Below are positions 45,604-54,466 of a DNA stretch of 64,000 nucleotides, one piece after another. Each line of letters starts with the position of its first letter. The first letter of the stretch is position 1. Below the pieces are notes generated by a model. It was not told where the DNA came from, did no database searches, and saw only the letters and a list, made by a program, of their open reading frames with translations. The DNA comes from Peribacillus loiseleuriae. GTDB lineage: Bacteria; Bacillota; Bacilli; Bacillales; DSM-1321. The translations under genes were made by a program, and so were the position numbers. The stretch is from assembly GCF_001183985.1 (NCBI RefSeq), contig NZ_LFZW01000001.1:2974470-3038469 (forward strand). Direction: 5' to 3'.

Positions 45604-45872
45604 TACATTCACTCCTTTTTTTGATATCTCTTACATTTTTACAATATGCAGATGCGCCCGATTCGGTCTGTGCATTTGCCTATTTTTTTGCGACTGCACC
45701 ATTTATCTAAAGACAATACCCTATAGGTAAGGTGGTATACGGCCTTTAAATTGCAAAGTTATTTACAGAATAGGATATAATATGAGAGGGGTTAAAAAGT
45801 CAGAAGCGGATTGAGGTAAGTCGCCAAATTCCGCTGCAAACCAACTTCTATTAAACAAAGGTCGGGGAAATA
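45604..45872. other. divergent promoter region of the SGNH hydrolase gene
   Basis: About 270 bp. TTGCAA (45751) and TATAAT (45776-45781) are 19 nt apart, a wide but possible sigma-A promoter on the plus strand. AGCGGA and TCCGCT between 45803 and 45834 can form a small leader stem. Confidence 0.4.
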
Positions 45873-46958
45873 TTGAAGAGAAGAGTGATCAAGTCATTAA
45901 TTGCTTTATTCCTAATTATGAACATACTGTTTGTTTTTTTTGAAAATCAAAAAACCTATGGGTACGATACTCATCTAAATGTTTACGAAAAGATAAAAAC
46001 CAACATACCCATTCACTATTTAGTAATCGGTGATAGCATAGGCAGAGGTTCAGGAGCAGAAACGCCAGAAGAGCGCTGGTTTGTCCGTTTAGAAAATATG
46101 ATGAAACAAAAAGAGAATATTAAGATATCTGGGGATTATATTGTGCAAAGTGGGGCCACAGCTTTTGAAGGGCTCTATAATTTTTCTGTCAGTAATATAA
46201 AAGAACTCCCTGATCTTGTCTTTCTTGTTTTTGGAGAAAACGACCGAAAATACATGTCGGCGGACGATTTTGGAGAAATTTATGAAGCTTTAGTGAGAAA
46301 GGTAAAAACTCGGTTTCCTGAGACTGAGATTTTTACAATAACAGAAAGTTCCCTCACTTTCAAAGACTTTGCTGACCAAATCAAGAAAATTTCTAGTCAC
46401 TATGGAACAGCCCACCTTGACATGCGTCAAGCCTTTGAGAAATCCGGCTTAAGCACAGAGCACCTTACAAAAGATTCTATTCACCCGAACGGAGTAGGGT
46501 ATCAGCTATATGCTAATGAAATATACTCACAATTACTTAATCATACTGTTGAAGACAAAGTAATCACTTCATTGCCTTCTCCTCTATATAGGCAAAAGGA
46601 AATGAACCTTCTAAAAGTAAATCAGCCTAGCCTTATATACGGTTTTAACCATTCCTCTTTGGGTTTTGTAAGTGAAAAAAAGGGCAATTATATCGAGTAT
46701 GAATTTACCGGAACAATTCTAGGGGGGATTTTCTTAAGAAGCCCTGAAGGCGGGAAGCTTGATGTATTTATCGATGGAAATTATAGGACTACACTCGATA
46801 CTTGGTGGCCTTTTTCAAAAATGCGATATCTCTATATCGAAAGCGGTTTACATGATGGAATACACAAAGTACGCTTTGAAACAAACGGCACAAAATCATT
46901 AATGAATAACACGGGTAAAGCTGATGTTCATATCTTCGGTATCATTACGAATAAATAA
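45873..46958 (+). CDS. exported SGNH/GDSL hydrolase
   Basis: A 361-residue protein with a signal or anchor segment (5-25). The SGNH core holds the Ser in VIGDSIGRGSG (block I, about 55), Gly in the SGATAFEG region, Asn in FGENDR (block III) and the Asp-x-x-His pair in DSIHPNG (about 205). A C-terminal beta domain (about 250-360) has GGIFLRSPEGGKLDVFIDGN, like a carbohydrate-binding module. Probably an esterase acting on a wall or exopolymer. TTG at 45873 is preceded by GGGGAA. Distinct from the YpmR-type hydrolase at 50.5 kb. Confidence 0.8.
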   Translation: MKRRVIKSLIALFLIMNILFVFFENQKTYGYDTHLNVYEKIKTNIPIHYLVIGDSIGRGSGAETPEERWFVRLENMMKQKENIKISGDYIVQSGATAFEGLYNFSVSNIKELPDLVFLVFGENDRKYMSADDFGEIYEALVRKVKTRFPETEIFTITESSLTFKDFADQIKKISSHYGTAHLDMRQAFEKSGLSTEHLTKDSIHPNGVGYQLYANEIYSQLLNHTVEDKVITSLPSPLYRQKEMNLLKVNQPSLIYGFNHSSLGFVSEKKGNYIEYEFTGTILGGIFLRSPEGGKLDVFIDGNYRTTLDTWWPFSKMRYLYIESGLHDGIHKVRFETNGTKSLMNNTGKADVHIFGIITNK

Positions 46959-46960
46959 AG

Positions 46961-47056
46961 GTTGTCCCAAAAGGGACTCACCATACACTCTATGCACCGT
47001 TTAGTGACATGTTCACGCCTTAAACGATATATAGTAGATGTAGGTCTTGACCTTTT
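46961..47056 (-). repeat. R-family palindrome (R7) with outer arm
   Basis: Begins two bases after the SGNH gene stop with GTTGTCCCAAAAGGGACTCACC. The inside contains CACCGTTTAGTGACATG and TAAACGATATATAGTAGAT, and the right end is GGTCTTGACCTTTT. It runs opposite to R3, R8 and R12 and, like them, has its AGAGTGTGAGG-type end next to the stop codon of its gene, here on the plus strand. Confidence 0.8.
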
Positions 47057-47089
47057 CAATATTGGATATCTCGTCGTTTATTATTCCAA

Positions 47090-47140
47090 GCGAGAAAACT
47101 CCCACTTCAAATTTCGTATGAAATTAAGTGGGAGGGTAGT
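47090..47140 (-). terminator. terminator of ypqE made of an IS200/IS605-type hairpin
   Basis: On the minus strand CTCCCACTTAATTT pairs with AAATTTGAAGTGGGAG and is followed by TTTTCTC, directly after the ypqE stop. The right half (TTGAAGTGGGAGTTTTCTCG) recurs at 15017-15037. The plus-strand reading ends in GGGTAGTTCA, the same word that ends the TnpB/omega-RNA relic at 15 kb. Confidence 0.75.
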
Positions 47141-47647
47141 TCAATTAACTGTTACTGTAAGAAATTGTGTTTCTCCTCTAGTTAACAATGTCTCAGCCGT
47201 TTTCACAATCGATTTAATTTCATCACTATTCGTAATAATAATTGGAATAAGTGTACTTTTCGCTTTTTCTCTAATAATCGTTTGATCAAAGGAAATGAGC
47301 TTATCCCCCGTTTTCACTGTATCACCAGCACTGACAAAGGCTTCAAAGCCCTCTCCATTTAAGCCTACTGTCTCAAGGCCGATATGAATGAGAATTTCCG
47401 CTCCATTTGCAGTCTTAATGCCAACAGCGTGCTTTGTCGGAAAAACTTGTACAATTTCTCCATCTACAGGTGAATACACCGTGCTTTCTTCTGGATCTAT
47501 CGCAAGGCCATCCCCCATCATTTTCTCTGCAAAAACCGGATCAGGAACATCTTCCAAAGCTACTACTTTCCCATTCATTGGCGCGAATAGTACGATATCT
47601 TTCGCTACGGGCTCCTCCGTTTTTTTCCCAAATAATTTCTTAAACAT
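47141..47647 (-). CDS. ypqE: glucose-type PTS enzyme IIA protein (YpqE)
   Basis: A 168-residue free-standing EIIA(Glc)-like protein that can receive phosphate from HPr. The fold is visible as APMNGKVVALEDVPDPVFAEKMMGDGLA, split here as APMNGKVVALEDV and FAEKMMGDGLAIDP, with the accessory His in FPTKHAVGI and the phospho-His in LIHIGLETVGLNGEGF (about 90). No EIIBC partner is nearby. The ypqE-msr neighbourhood is as in B. subtilis. Confidence 0.9.
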   Translation of the reverse strand: MFKKLFGKKTEEPVAKDIVLFAPMNGKVVALEDVPDPVFAEKMMGDGLAIDPEESTVYSPVDGEIVQVFPTKHAVGIKTANGAEILIHIGLETVGLNGEGFEAFVSAGDTVKTGDKLISFDQTIIREKAKSTLIPIIITNSDEIKSIVKTAETLLTRGETQFLTVTVN

Positions 47648-47721
47648 AAAAATCCCCTTCCCTATCTTACATCATGCAACATTTTTCTATAATAACACAA
47701 AAGCTTTGTATATCGAAGTGA

Positions 47722-48153
47722 TTAACGAAATACGTTTTTATATTGTGCATAGCCTTCTTTATCAAGGTCAGCAACTGGAATGAATCTGAGGGAAGCAGAA
47801 TTAATGCAATATCTTAATCCTTCAGGTCCCGGTCCGTCATCAAACACATGACCAAGGTGAGAATCTCCTGTTTTACTTCTTACTTCCGTACGTCTCATTC
47901 CATAGCTTATATCAATCTTCTCAATAATTTCCTGGCCTTCAAGCGGCTTTGTAAAGCTTGGCCAACCACAGCCTGCATCGTATTTTTCTTTTGAAGTAAA
48001 TAAAGGTTTACCAGAGACGATATCTACATATAAACCCTCTTCATTATTATCCCAATACTCGTTTCTAAAAGCTGGCTCTGTTCCATTATTTTGCGTTACC
48101 TCATATTGTATAGGTGATAATTTTTGTTTTAAATCATGATTTTGATTAGTCAT
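47722..48153 (-). CDS. msrB: peptide methionine-R-sulfoxide reductase
   Basis: Repairs the R form of methionine sulfoxide. The 143 residues contain [11 protein letters not shown] near 55, [21 protein letters not shown] near 100 (quoted: [15 protein letters not shown] and [11 protein letters not shown]) with the catalytic Cys. The start at 48153 follows GGGGGAG and overlaps the msrA end by 8 bp; the longer open frame upstream is msrA in another frame. The CxxC zinc pairs of some MsrB proteins are absent. Confidence 0.94.
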   Translation of the reverse strand: MTNQNHDLKQKLSPIQYEVTQNNGTEPAFRNEYWDNNEEGLYVDIVSGKPLFTSKEKYDAGCGWPSFTKPLEGQEIIEKIDISYGMRRTEVRSKTGDSHLGHVFDDGPGPEGLRYCINSASLRFIPVADLDKEGYAQYKNVFR

Positions 48154-48685
48154 TATGACTCCCCCAATTCTGTTCGATAAATGTTTGACGCCCTGATCCG
48201 ATTCGGTACCGATTATAATGAGCTGGGTTTTTCTTATAATAATCCTGATGATATTCTTCGGCAGGGTAGAACGGTTTAGCTGGTAAAATAGGTGTAACAA
48301 TTGGACGATTGAATCTTCCACTGTTTTGTAATGTTTCCTTTGAGACTTGAGCTATTTGCTTTTGTTCATCTGTATGATAAAAAATTGCGGTTTGGTAAGA
48401 TCCGCCGCGGTCATAGAATTGACCTCCAGCATCTGTCGGATCAATTTGCTGCCAAAATAATTCGACTAATCGTTCGTATGGAAACACGTTCGGATCATAC
48501 GTAATTTGTACAGCCTCATAATGCCCGGTTGTTTCAGAGCAAACTTCTTTATAGGTTGGATTTTCTTTGTTACCGCCTGTGTAACCGGATAGCGCAGATT
48601 CAATCCCCGGCTGTTCATCAAACGGTTTCACCATGCACCAAAAGCATCCTCCTGCAAATGTTGCTTTTTCTAAATTGTGAGTCAC
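48146..48685 (-). CDS. msrA: peptide methionine-S-sulfoxide reductase
   Basis: Repairs the S form of methionine sulfoxide. The 179 residues start with [14 protein letters not shown] containing the catalytic Cys14-Phe-Trp motif, followed by [22 protein letters not shown] (seen as SGYTGG and [11 protein letters not shown]) and [20 protein letters not shown], all conserved. Forms an operon with msrB, overlapping by 8 bp. Confidence 0.96.
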   Translation of the reverse strand: MTHNLEKATFAGGCFWCMVKPFDEQPGIESALSGYTGGNKENPTYKEVCSETTGHYEAVQITYDPNVFPYERLVELFWQQIDPTDAGGQFYDRGGSYQTAIFYHTDEQKQIAQVSKETLQNSGRFNRPIVTPILPAKPFYPAEEYHQDYYKKNPAHYNRYRIGSGRQTFIEQNWGSHND

Positions 48686-48938
48686 AACTATTCAACCTCC
48701 AATTTTCGAATATATGGCCAATAATCGAGTTCTATCTGCTAGTTAGCATAAAAATCATATTGTATGAATTTTACCGCTTTTTACATGCCGTGTAAAATGA
48801 TACGCTGTACTACACCCAATCCATTTCATATTGGTTTTTAATTAACATTGAAAACGAAAATTTTTCTTTTCTGTGACACCGGCCTACTTCGGTTTGCATA
48901 TGCTGTTTACGAAAGCTTTGAAGATTGGAGCGAAACTC

Positions 48939-49694
48939 ATGTCGAATTCTATGAATAGTCGAAAAAATTATTTTAAAAAAGCACAAAAGTATGATTTATT
49001 AGCCAGCTATTATAAATACATTGACCCAAACCTACATGTTCATTATTACCACAAACATTTAACAGCTTTGAATAAAGCTTTTGAAGTGATGCGCTCAGAA
49101 GAAGTATTTAGAAAGAGTCCTAGCAGAGTAAGAATTCTTCACGCAGCACCACAAGCAGGAAATGTCGATGTGTATGTGAATGAAACAAGAATTTTGCAGA
49201 ACAGTCCATATAAAACAATTAGTGACTATTTACCATTAATTGCAGGGAAATATCAAATAGATATCTATCCAACTGGCCAGCTTTCTTCAACCATTCTAAG
49301 TCAGAAAATTCAAGTTGAGTCAGGAAAGCTTTATACATTAGCTATAAGTGGTCTGGATAAGTCAATACGACTCATTGTCCATGAAGACCTACCTCATGTT
49401 CCTAACGGCGAATCCAAAGTTCGGTTGATCCATTTGGCTTCAGATAGCCCAGCTATTGATCTAGCTGTGAAAAATGGAGATGTAGTATTTCAAAATATAC
49501 CGTACAGAAAAGCAACAAATTATATGGGGATTACGCCAATGAGCATTGACCTTGAAGTAAGAACTACTGGTACGAAACAAGACCTGCTCTCAATTCCTCA
49601 TGCCGCCTTCAATGCAGATAAAGCTTATACCATCTATCTAATCGGTTTACATGATACAGAGCCTGAGTTAGAAGCAGTATTCATTTCTCCTTAA
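48939..49694 (+). CDS. DUF4397-domain protein
   Basis: A 251-residue protein with a helical N-terminus (about 1-60; YFKKAQKYDLLASYYKYI) and two DUF4397 repeats, starting VRILHAAPQAGNVDVYVN near 64 and VRLIHLASDSPAIDLAVKNG near 160. The repeats share R.LH.A...P..D. No signal peptide is seen, which is unusual for the family, many of whose members are exported. GGAGCGAAACTC precedes the ATG at 48939. Possibly a spore or surface structural protein; not proven. Confidence 0.75.
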   Translation: MSNSMNSRKNYFKKAQKYDLLASYYKYIDPNLHVHYYHKHLTALNKAFEVMRSEEVFRKSPSRVRILHAAPQAGNVDVYVNETRILQNSPYKTISDYLPLIAGKYQIDIYPTGQLSSTILSQKIQVESGKLYTLAISGLDKSIRLIVHEDLPHVPNGESKVRLIHLASDSPAIDLAVKNGDVVFQNIPYRKATNYMGITPMSIDLEVRTTGTKQDLLSIPHAAFNADKAYTIYLIGLHDTEPELEAVFISP

Positions 49695-49779
49695 CTTAGG
49701 ATATACAGAAATTGCTTTCGGATTAGACTTGATCCATCTTCGTTGCCATGAATGAACAAATGAGGCTGCCGCCATAATA

Positions 49780-49870
49780 AAAGGGCAGACCCCACATCTA
49801 CTATATATCGTTAATATGACGTGTAAATGTCACGACAAACGGTGTGTAGATTGTGAGGTCTGACCTTTTT
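49780..49870 (+). repeat. R-family palindrome (R8), abutting a stop codon
   Basis: AAAGGGCAGACCCCACATC, TACTATATATCGTTAATATG and GACAAACGGTGTGTAGATTG lead to GTGAGGTCTGACCTTTTT. The last bases overlap the TTA (TAA) stop codon of ypmS on the minus strand. Confidence 0.9.
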
Positions 49871-50453
49871 AAGGCTGTAAAGAGGGCACTGTTAATACAA
49901 ATGAAATTTTATCATTTTTTAAATCGAATTCTTTTGCTTTTACTTTAACATCACTTTTCAATTCCATATTTTGCAAGGATACATAAATTTGTTCTTTATC
50001 TGGCTGAATAGTGACCCAATCTGGTGTTTTATATTGACGATTAATGAAATTCAATACATAAGAGACAGGTAAATTGAGTTGGCCCACTGAGACAGACTCT
50101 TGTTTTAACACAACATCTCCATTGCTTTGAGCTTCAGGAACAAACGTGAGCTTTAATTCAATATCCCTCCCGAAAAAAGGCATTGTTCCGTAAAGTTCAA
50201 CGACATCTGATAAATAAACATCATAATGGACAGACCCAGCCAATCCCTCTTTCTCAATATATTGAGAAATCAACGTATTTAAATCATCTCGATTCGTATT
50301 TATAACAAATGAAACACCTTGATCTTTACGATCTATTTTTGAAATTTCCTCATCATTCGCAGGTAAATTAATTAATATAATAACTGTAACTAGCGCAATA
50401 ACATTTATTGTCACCAATCCTAAAAATAAGTATTTCCAACTTGCTTTAGACAT
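49869..50453 (-). CDS. ypmS: YpmS-like membrane-anchored protein (DUF2140)
   Basis: A 194-residue protein with one N-terminal membrane segment (about 8-30). The remaining outside part has VSFVINTNRDDLNTLISQYI, KLTFVPEAQSNGDVVLKQES and LPVSYVLNFINRQYKTP, the pattern of DUF2140/YpmS. Function unknown. Its ATG at 50453 sits just after the ypmR stop, so they are co-translated. Palindrome R8 forms its 3' end. Confidence 0.85.
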   Translation of the reverse strand: MSKASWKYLFLGLVTINVIALVTVIILINLPANDEEISKIDRKDQGVSFVINTNRDDLNTLISQYIEKEGLAGSVHYDVYLSDVVELYGTMPFFGRDIELKLTFVPEAQSNGDVVLKQESVSVGQLNLPVSYVLNFINRQYKTPDWVTIQPDKEQIYVSLQNMELKSDVKVKAKEFDLKNDKISFVLTVPSLQP

Positions 50454-50456
50454 CAA

Positions 50457-51290
50457 TTATTCTTCATCCCCTTTTGCACTTACCTCGGTTGAAACTCTTC
50501 CTAATGTTTCAATATGCATTTCTTGATAGATTCTGTTTGCAATCAACTCATAACCTCGATTATTTGGATGAAAGTGGTCCTCTGTAAATAACAAATTCTC
50601 TGCCGTATTTTCAAATAAATCGCCAATCTCAATGAAATACGCATTATCATATCCCTCAACAATCGTTCGCCCGCTTCGATTCCATTGGTCCATGATAATA
50701 TCTAATTCTTGAAAAGCACTTAGAACTTTGGAAAATGGATTGTATACGCCGACTAAATAAATTTGTGCATGGTCATTGTTCAAGCGAACCTTATTTAATA
50801 TTTGTTCCAATCTTTTTTCATACCCTATTCTTGCTTTCTCAAACTGCTCCATTTTCAAATCGATTATATTTTGGTGGAATACCCGCATGATATCATTGCC
50901 ACCAATCGTAATTACAACTGCATCTGCCTTTTTAATATCTGCAACCATGTTTTCTTCTTTCATCCGTTTCAATAACTGGTCAGTCCGATTGCCTTTTACG
51001 CCATGATTGACAAAATTCACAGACGTAATAGTTGGTTCTTTTTCTAGCAGATGTCGCAAATAGGGTAAGTAACCGCCTGTGTCAGTCGTATCCCCTACAC
51101 CTTGTGTCAAAGAATCACCTAACGAAACGATTTCGATCGGATCAGGGAAAAAAGTAGCCGGGATCGCAACCTTTCCTTTTAACCCAAGCTCGTTTTCTTG
51201 TTGCAATGTATAATTTGAAACAATTTGAAGGTTTGAACAGGAAGTGAGCAAAAATAGGCCAAACAATAGACAAGTTATTTTTTTCTTCAT
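50457..51290 (-). CDS. ypmR: SGNH hydrolase lipoprotein (YpmR-like)
   Basis: A 277-residue lipoprotein (lipobox LLTSC, Cys about 18). The SGNH blocks are complete: IVSLGDSLTQGVGD (Ser), NHGVKGNRTDQLL (Gly), ITIGGNDIM (Asn) and EDHFHPNNRGYE (Asp and His). A lysophospholipase or esterase on the cell surface is likely. ATG at 51290 has AGGA at 10 nt. The ypmR-ypmS pair directly next to a SCO1 gene matches B. subtilis. Confidence 0.88.
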   Translation of the reverse strand: MKKKITCLLFGLFLLTSCSNLQIVSNYTLQQENELGLKGKVAIPATFFPDPIEIVSLGDSLTQGVGDTTDTGGYLPYLRHLLEKEPTITSVNFVNHGVKGNRTDQLLKRMKEENMVADIKKADAVVITIGGNDIMRVFHQNIIDLKMEQFEKARIGYEKRLEQILNKVRLNNDHAQIYLVGVYNPFSKVLSAFQELDIIMDQWNRSGRTIVEGYDNAYFIEIGDLFENTAENLLFTEDHFHPNNRGYELIANRIYQEMHIETLGRVSTEVSAKGDEE

Positions 51291-51406
51291 AGGTATCACG
51301 TCCTAAAAAAGGTCTTTCATTATTATATCACTTACCATTAATAAAAATCGCAAATCATGAAGATTGATAACATAATCTGCTTTCAAAACGCAAGCCAATA
51401 AAAAGA

Positions 51407-51511
51407 ATGTCCCTTAGCAAAAGCCCCAAACCTGCAACTACTATAAACCGTTCAGTGTATATTACACAATAAACAATATATAGGGTGCGTGGTCAGTTCT
51501 TTTAGGGACAT
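51407..51511 (+). repeat. R-family palindrome (R9) with outer arms
   Basis: Outer arms ATGTCCCT and AGGGACAT enclose CTACTATAAACCGTTCAGTG, CACAATAAACAATATATAGGG and GTGGTCAG. It ends 5 nt from the ypmQ stop codon, between ypmQ and ypmR. Confidence 0.8.
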
Positions 51512-51516
51512 CCACA

Positions 51517-52104
51517 TCATTTTTGTAAGATTTTAATGTCATTCATCATTTCTTCAAACGGTACATCACTCACGCCTGAATAATCCTTAACGATTTGCCC
51601 TTCTTTATTAACTAAATAAAACTTTGTCCCATGGATGACTTGATCAGTATTGGCAGGTTTTTGAACAATGGTTTTAAAGTTCTTTTTAGCAAACTCTTCA
51701 ATTTCCTGCTGCGTATAGCCCGTTAGGAAATGCCAAGAGGGTAAATCAGCATTGAACCGTTCTGCATACTCCTTCAACGCCGCTGGTGTATCTAATTCAG
51801 GGTCTACTGAGAAAGAAACAATATCTACATCTGATATTCCATTATCCTTAAGCATACCTTGAAAGTCAGACAAATTACTCGTCATTGGTAAACAGACCGA
51901 TGTACAATTTGTAAACACAAAATCGGCAATCCAGACCTTACCTTTCAAATCGCTTTTCGAAAATTCTTTGTGGTTCTGATCCGTGAAAGTAAACTCTTCA
52001 AGATCCGAATTATACCCGTTTTGAATCCCCTGAGGACCGCAAGCTGATAATAACAATATTGTCATGATTCCAATGAATACAATTATGTTTTGCCGCCTTT
52101 TCAT
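51517..52104 (-). CDS. ypmQ: SCO1/SenC-type copper chaperone lipoprotein (YpmQ)
   Basis: Helps assemble the CuA centre of cytochrome oxidase or acts as a thiol reductase outside the cell. A 195-residue lipoprotein (lipobox LLSAC). It has the SCO copper motif in FVFTNCTSVCLPMTSNL (CxxxC, Cys about 76 and 80) and the third ligand His in TDQVIHGTKFYL. Thioredoxin fold is complete. Neighbours ypmR and degV are those of B. subtilis. Confidence 0.92.
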   Translation of the reverse strand: MKRRQNIIVFIGIMTILLLSACGPQGIQNGYNSDLEEFTFTDQNHKEFSKSDLKGKVWIADFVFTNCTSVCLPMTSNLSDFQGMLKDNGISDVDIVSFSVDPELDTPAALKEYAERFNADLPSWHFLTGYTQQEIEEFAKKNFKTIVQKPANTDQVIHGTKFYLVNKEGQIVKDYSGVSDVPFEEMMNDIKILQK

Positions 52105-52251
52105 TGTTTTACCGCCTTTATATGAATACTATGATTATTATATTGTAACAAAGGGTGTCAGGTGTTTAAAGAAATTTGCATTCAAGCTAAAAAATTTATG
52201 ACCTTTTTCACATAAGGCACAACTATCAGCTTTTATTATATTTTCATGCTT

Positions 52252-53094
52252 CTATTTCCAATGATACATAACAGCCATAGCACCTTCGCCCGTGTGGGTA
52301 CTTATAACAGGCGTTGTACCTTCAATTTTTATATCAGTTAAATCACTAATTTCAGCTAGAGCATCTCTAATCTTTGAAGCGATTTCATACCCATTTATAT
52401 GAACGATGCCTATTCCTGTGATTTGCTTATCCTTTAAATCTTCTTTAAATTTATTCACGACAAATTTAACAATTTGCGATTGACTTCTTGCTTTCGAGAC
52501 AGGTTGAAGCACTCCATCCTCTAAGATCGCAATTGGTTTAATGTTCAGTAAAGAACCGAGCATGGCAGACACTTTACCAATTCGTCCGCCTTTCACTAAA
52601 TTCTCTAACGTATCAATGGAGATAATCAATCTTGATTGGGATTGAATTTCCTTGATTCTTTCCAGAATTTCAGCAACACTTTTGCCTTCCTTAGCCATTT
52701 TGGCAGCTTCAATTACCTGAAAAGATAATGCCTTTGAAATGTATTTTGAATCAAACACTGTGACATTGGATTCAGTCATTTCCGCTGCACTCTCTGCAGA
52801 TTGAACGGTACCACTCATTCCACCAGTCATATGAATAGATATAATCTCGCTTCCATCTTCTCCAAGTCTGTCAAACACCTCTAAGAAAGTACCTGTCGAT
52901 GGCTGCGAGCTTTTCGGAAGCTCCTTAGCATTCTTCATTTTTATCAAAAATTCTTCTTGTTCTATTTCGATCTTATCTAAATAAATCATGTCGTCTATTG
53001 AAACCGATAAAGGTACCATTTCAATACCATATCGTTTGATTTCCTCTTGTGTCATATCAACAGTCGAATCTGTTACAATTTTCACATTCCCCAT
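52252..53094 (-). CDS. degV: DegV-family fatty acid-binding protein
   Basis: A 280-residue FakB/DegV protein that binds a fatty acid for the FakA kinase. VKIVTDSTVDM at the N-terminus, the SSQPSTGTF motif (about 60), ISIHMTGGMSGTVQSA (about 84) and GRIGKVSAMLGSLLNIKPI (about 165) are typical, with GEGAMAVMY at the end. Which of the several DegV paralogues it corresponds to cannot be read. ATG at 53094 follows GGGATG. Confidence 0.88.
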   Translation of the reverse strand: MGNVKIVTDSTVDMTQEEIKRYGIEMVPLSVSIDDMIYLDKIEIEQEEFLIKMKNAKELPKSSQPSTGTFLEVFDRLGEDGSEIISIHMTGGMSGTVQSAESAAEMTESNVTVFDSKYISKALSFQVIEAAKMAKEGKSVAEILERIKEIQSQSRLIISIDTLENLVKGGRIGKVSAMLGSLLNIKPIAILEDGVLQPVSKARSQSQIVKFVVNKFKEDLKDKQITGIGIVHINGYEIASKIRDALAEISDLTDIKIEGTTPVISTHTGEGAMAVMYHWK

Positions 53095-53274
53095 TATTAC
53101 ACATCCCAACCTCAACAATTCCCTTAATTATACCTTGTTAATACTATCATTCAATCTTAATATTCAATATTTCGAGCTATTTTGACAAAGTTTGAAAGTT
53201 CGACACATTTCTTCTACTATTTTGATTATTTTTCAAAAAATATGGCATTCTGGCATTCCTATTTAAGAAAACGA

Positions 53275-53354
53275 TAAAAAATGCTGCCCTTGATTTGAAT
53301 GAAGAAGTAGGCAATTTCATTCCCTACTTCTTCATTCAATACTTCAGACAGCAT
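53275..53354 (-). terminator. large terminator of tatC
   Basis: On the minus strand an outer ATGCTG/CAGCAT stem encloses a perfect 17-bp inner stem (TTGAATGAAGAAGTAGG with its complement), followed by TTTTTT. An unusually long terminator, about 50 bp past the stop. Confidence 0.9.
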
Positions 53355-53404
53355 CATATAATTTTATGAGTTTCTTAGTGAAAAGCTCACACTACGAAAG
53401 CTAT

Positions 53405-54172
53405 TTATTTATCTAGGCCCTCTTCTTCCAGCAACTCTTCTTGAATGAGTGTATCTCGTTTTTGCTTCCGTTTGAACACAAATTTTGACAATGAAATACT
53501 GATCTCATATAACAGCAGCAACGGTATAGTCACGAGAAAATCTGATACAAAATCTGGTGGGGTAATACATATCGCTATAACGACTAAGACAAAGTACGCG
53601 TATTTTCTAAGCTTTTGCAAAACATATGGATTAACAATCCCAATTGATGTTAAAAACATCGTCACAACAGGAAGCTCGAAAAGAATACCAAACGGTAAAG
53701 TCATATTAAGAAGAAACCGGAAATATTTATCGGCTGTAAAATTGGTCACAAACATTCCATTACTTAATCCAAGTAAGAAGTCCAGTACCATTGGAAAAAT
53801 AATAAAGTATCCAAATGCTAGACCACCTACAAATAAAAGAAAAAGCGCTGGAATATAAGATAGAGTTGTTTTTATCTCCCTTGGCAGCAATGCTGGTTTC
53901 ACAAATAACCATAATTGAAACGCAAAAACCGGGATTGTAGCCGCTACTGAAACGACCGTTGCAAGCATGAAATAAATCCAAAGGATATCACTAGGTCCTA
54001 GCACCATAAGTTTTTCATCAAAATCTTTAACAAGCCACTGATATATCTCTTCAACATAGATAAAACCAACAATAAAAAAGAGGATAAATGCAATTACCGT
54101 AATAATTAAACGTTTACGCAGCTCCTCTAAATGGGCAATAACGTTTTGTTCTTGGTCTACCAAATCTATCAC
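53405..54172 (-). CDS. tatC: twin-arginine translocase subunit TatC
   Basis: A 255-residue membrane protein with six segments, receptor for folded twin-arginine substrates. The N-terminal HLEELRKRLI and the FELPVVTMFL stretch in the fourth/fifth segment are signature motifs, with ITPPDFVSDFLVTIPLLLLYE near the end (seen as ITPPDFVSD and IPLLLLYE). It lies 430 bp behind tatA, with an R-family palindrome between; normally the two are adjacent. Confidence 0.95.
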   Translation of the reverse strand: MIDLVDQEQNVIAHLEELRKRLIITVIAFILFFIVGFIYVEEIYQWLVKDFDEKLMVLGPSDILWIYFMLATVVSVAATIPVFAFQLWLFVKPALLPREIKTTLSYIPALFLLFVGGLAFGYFIIFPMVLDFLLGLSNGMFVTNFTADKYFRFLLNMTLPFGILFELPVVTMFLTSIGIVNPYVLQKLRKYAYFVLVVIAICITPPDFVSDFLVTIPLLLLYEISISLSKFVFKRKQKRDTLIQEELLEEEGLDK

Positions 54173-54466
54173 GCTCTCTATTAAAAATACGAATCTTACC
54201 GGATTTTTTTATTATTCCGGTATGTAGTGGTAACTCACACAAATAGTAATAATGCCATTTGTTCTTCTTTGCTTCCAAAGAAAGAACTACAGTCCTTTAT
54301 GTATCAATTAATTATTGATAAGATAGAGCAAAATCTACTTGGATGAAGAAGAACGAATCTAGTATGTCCTCTTTACGTGGTAACTCCAAGAAGATTGATG
54401 GTTATTTGACCTTTCAGACCGTATGTCACTAACCACATAACTAAGTCCCTTATCTTACAAGTTAAA
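54173..54466. other. spacer between tatA and tatC
   Basis: The first 295 bp of the 430-bp gap. GTGGTAACTC occurs twice (54226 and 54379 areas). GTTCTTCTT near 54263 pairs with AAGAAGAAC near 54346. A decayed small element is likely; no gene is seen. Confidence 0.4.

Noticed and set aside
47722..48321. 199-residue version of MsrB
   Set aside because: The first 56 residues are the msrA gene read in another frame; a strong ribosome binding site marks ATG 48153.
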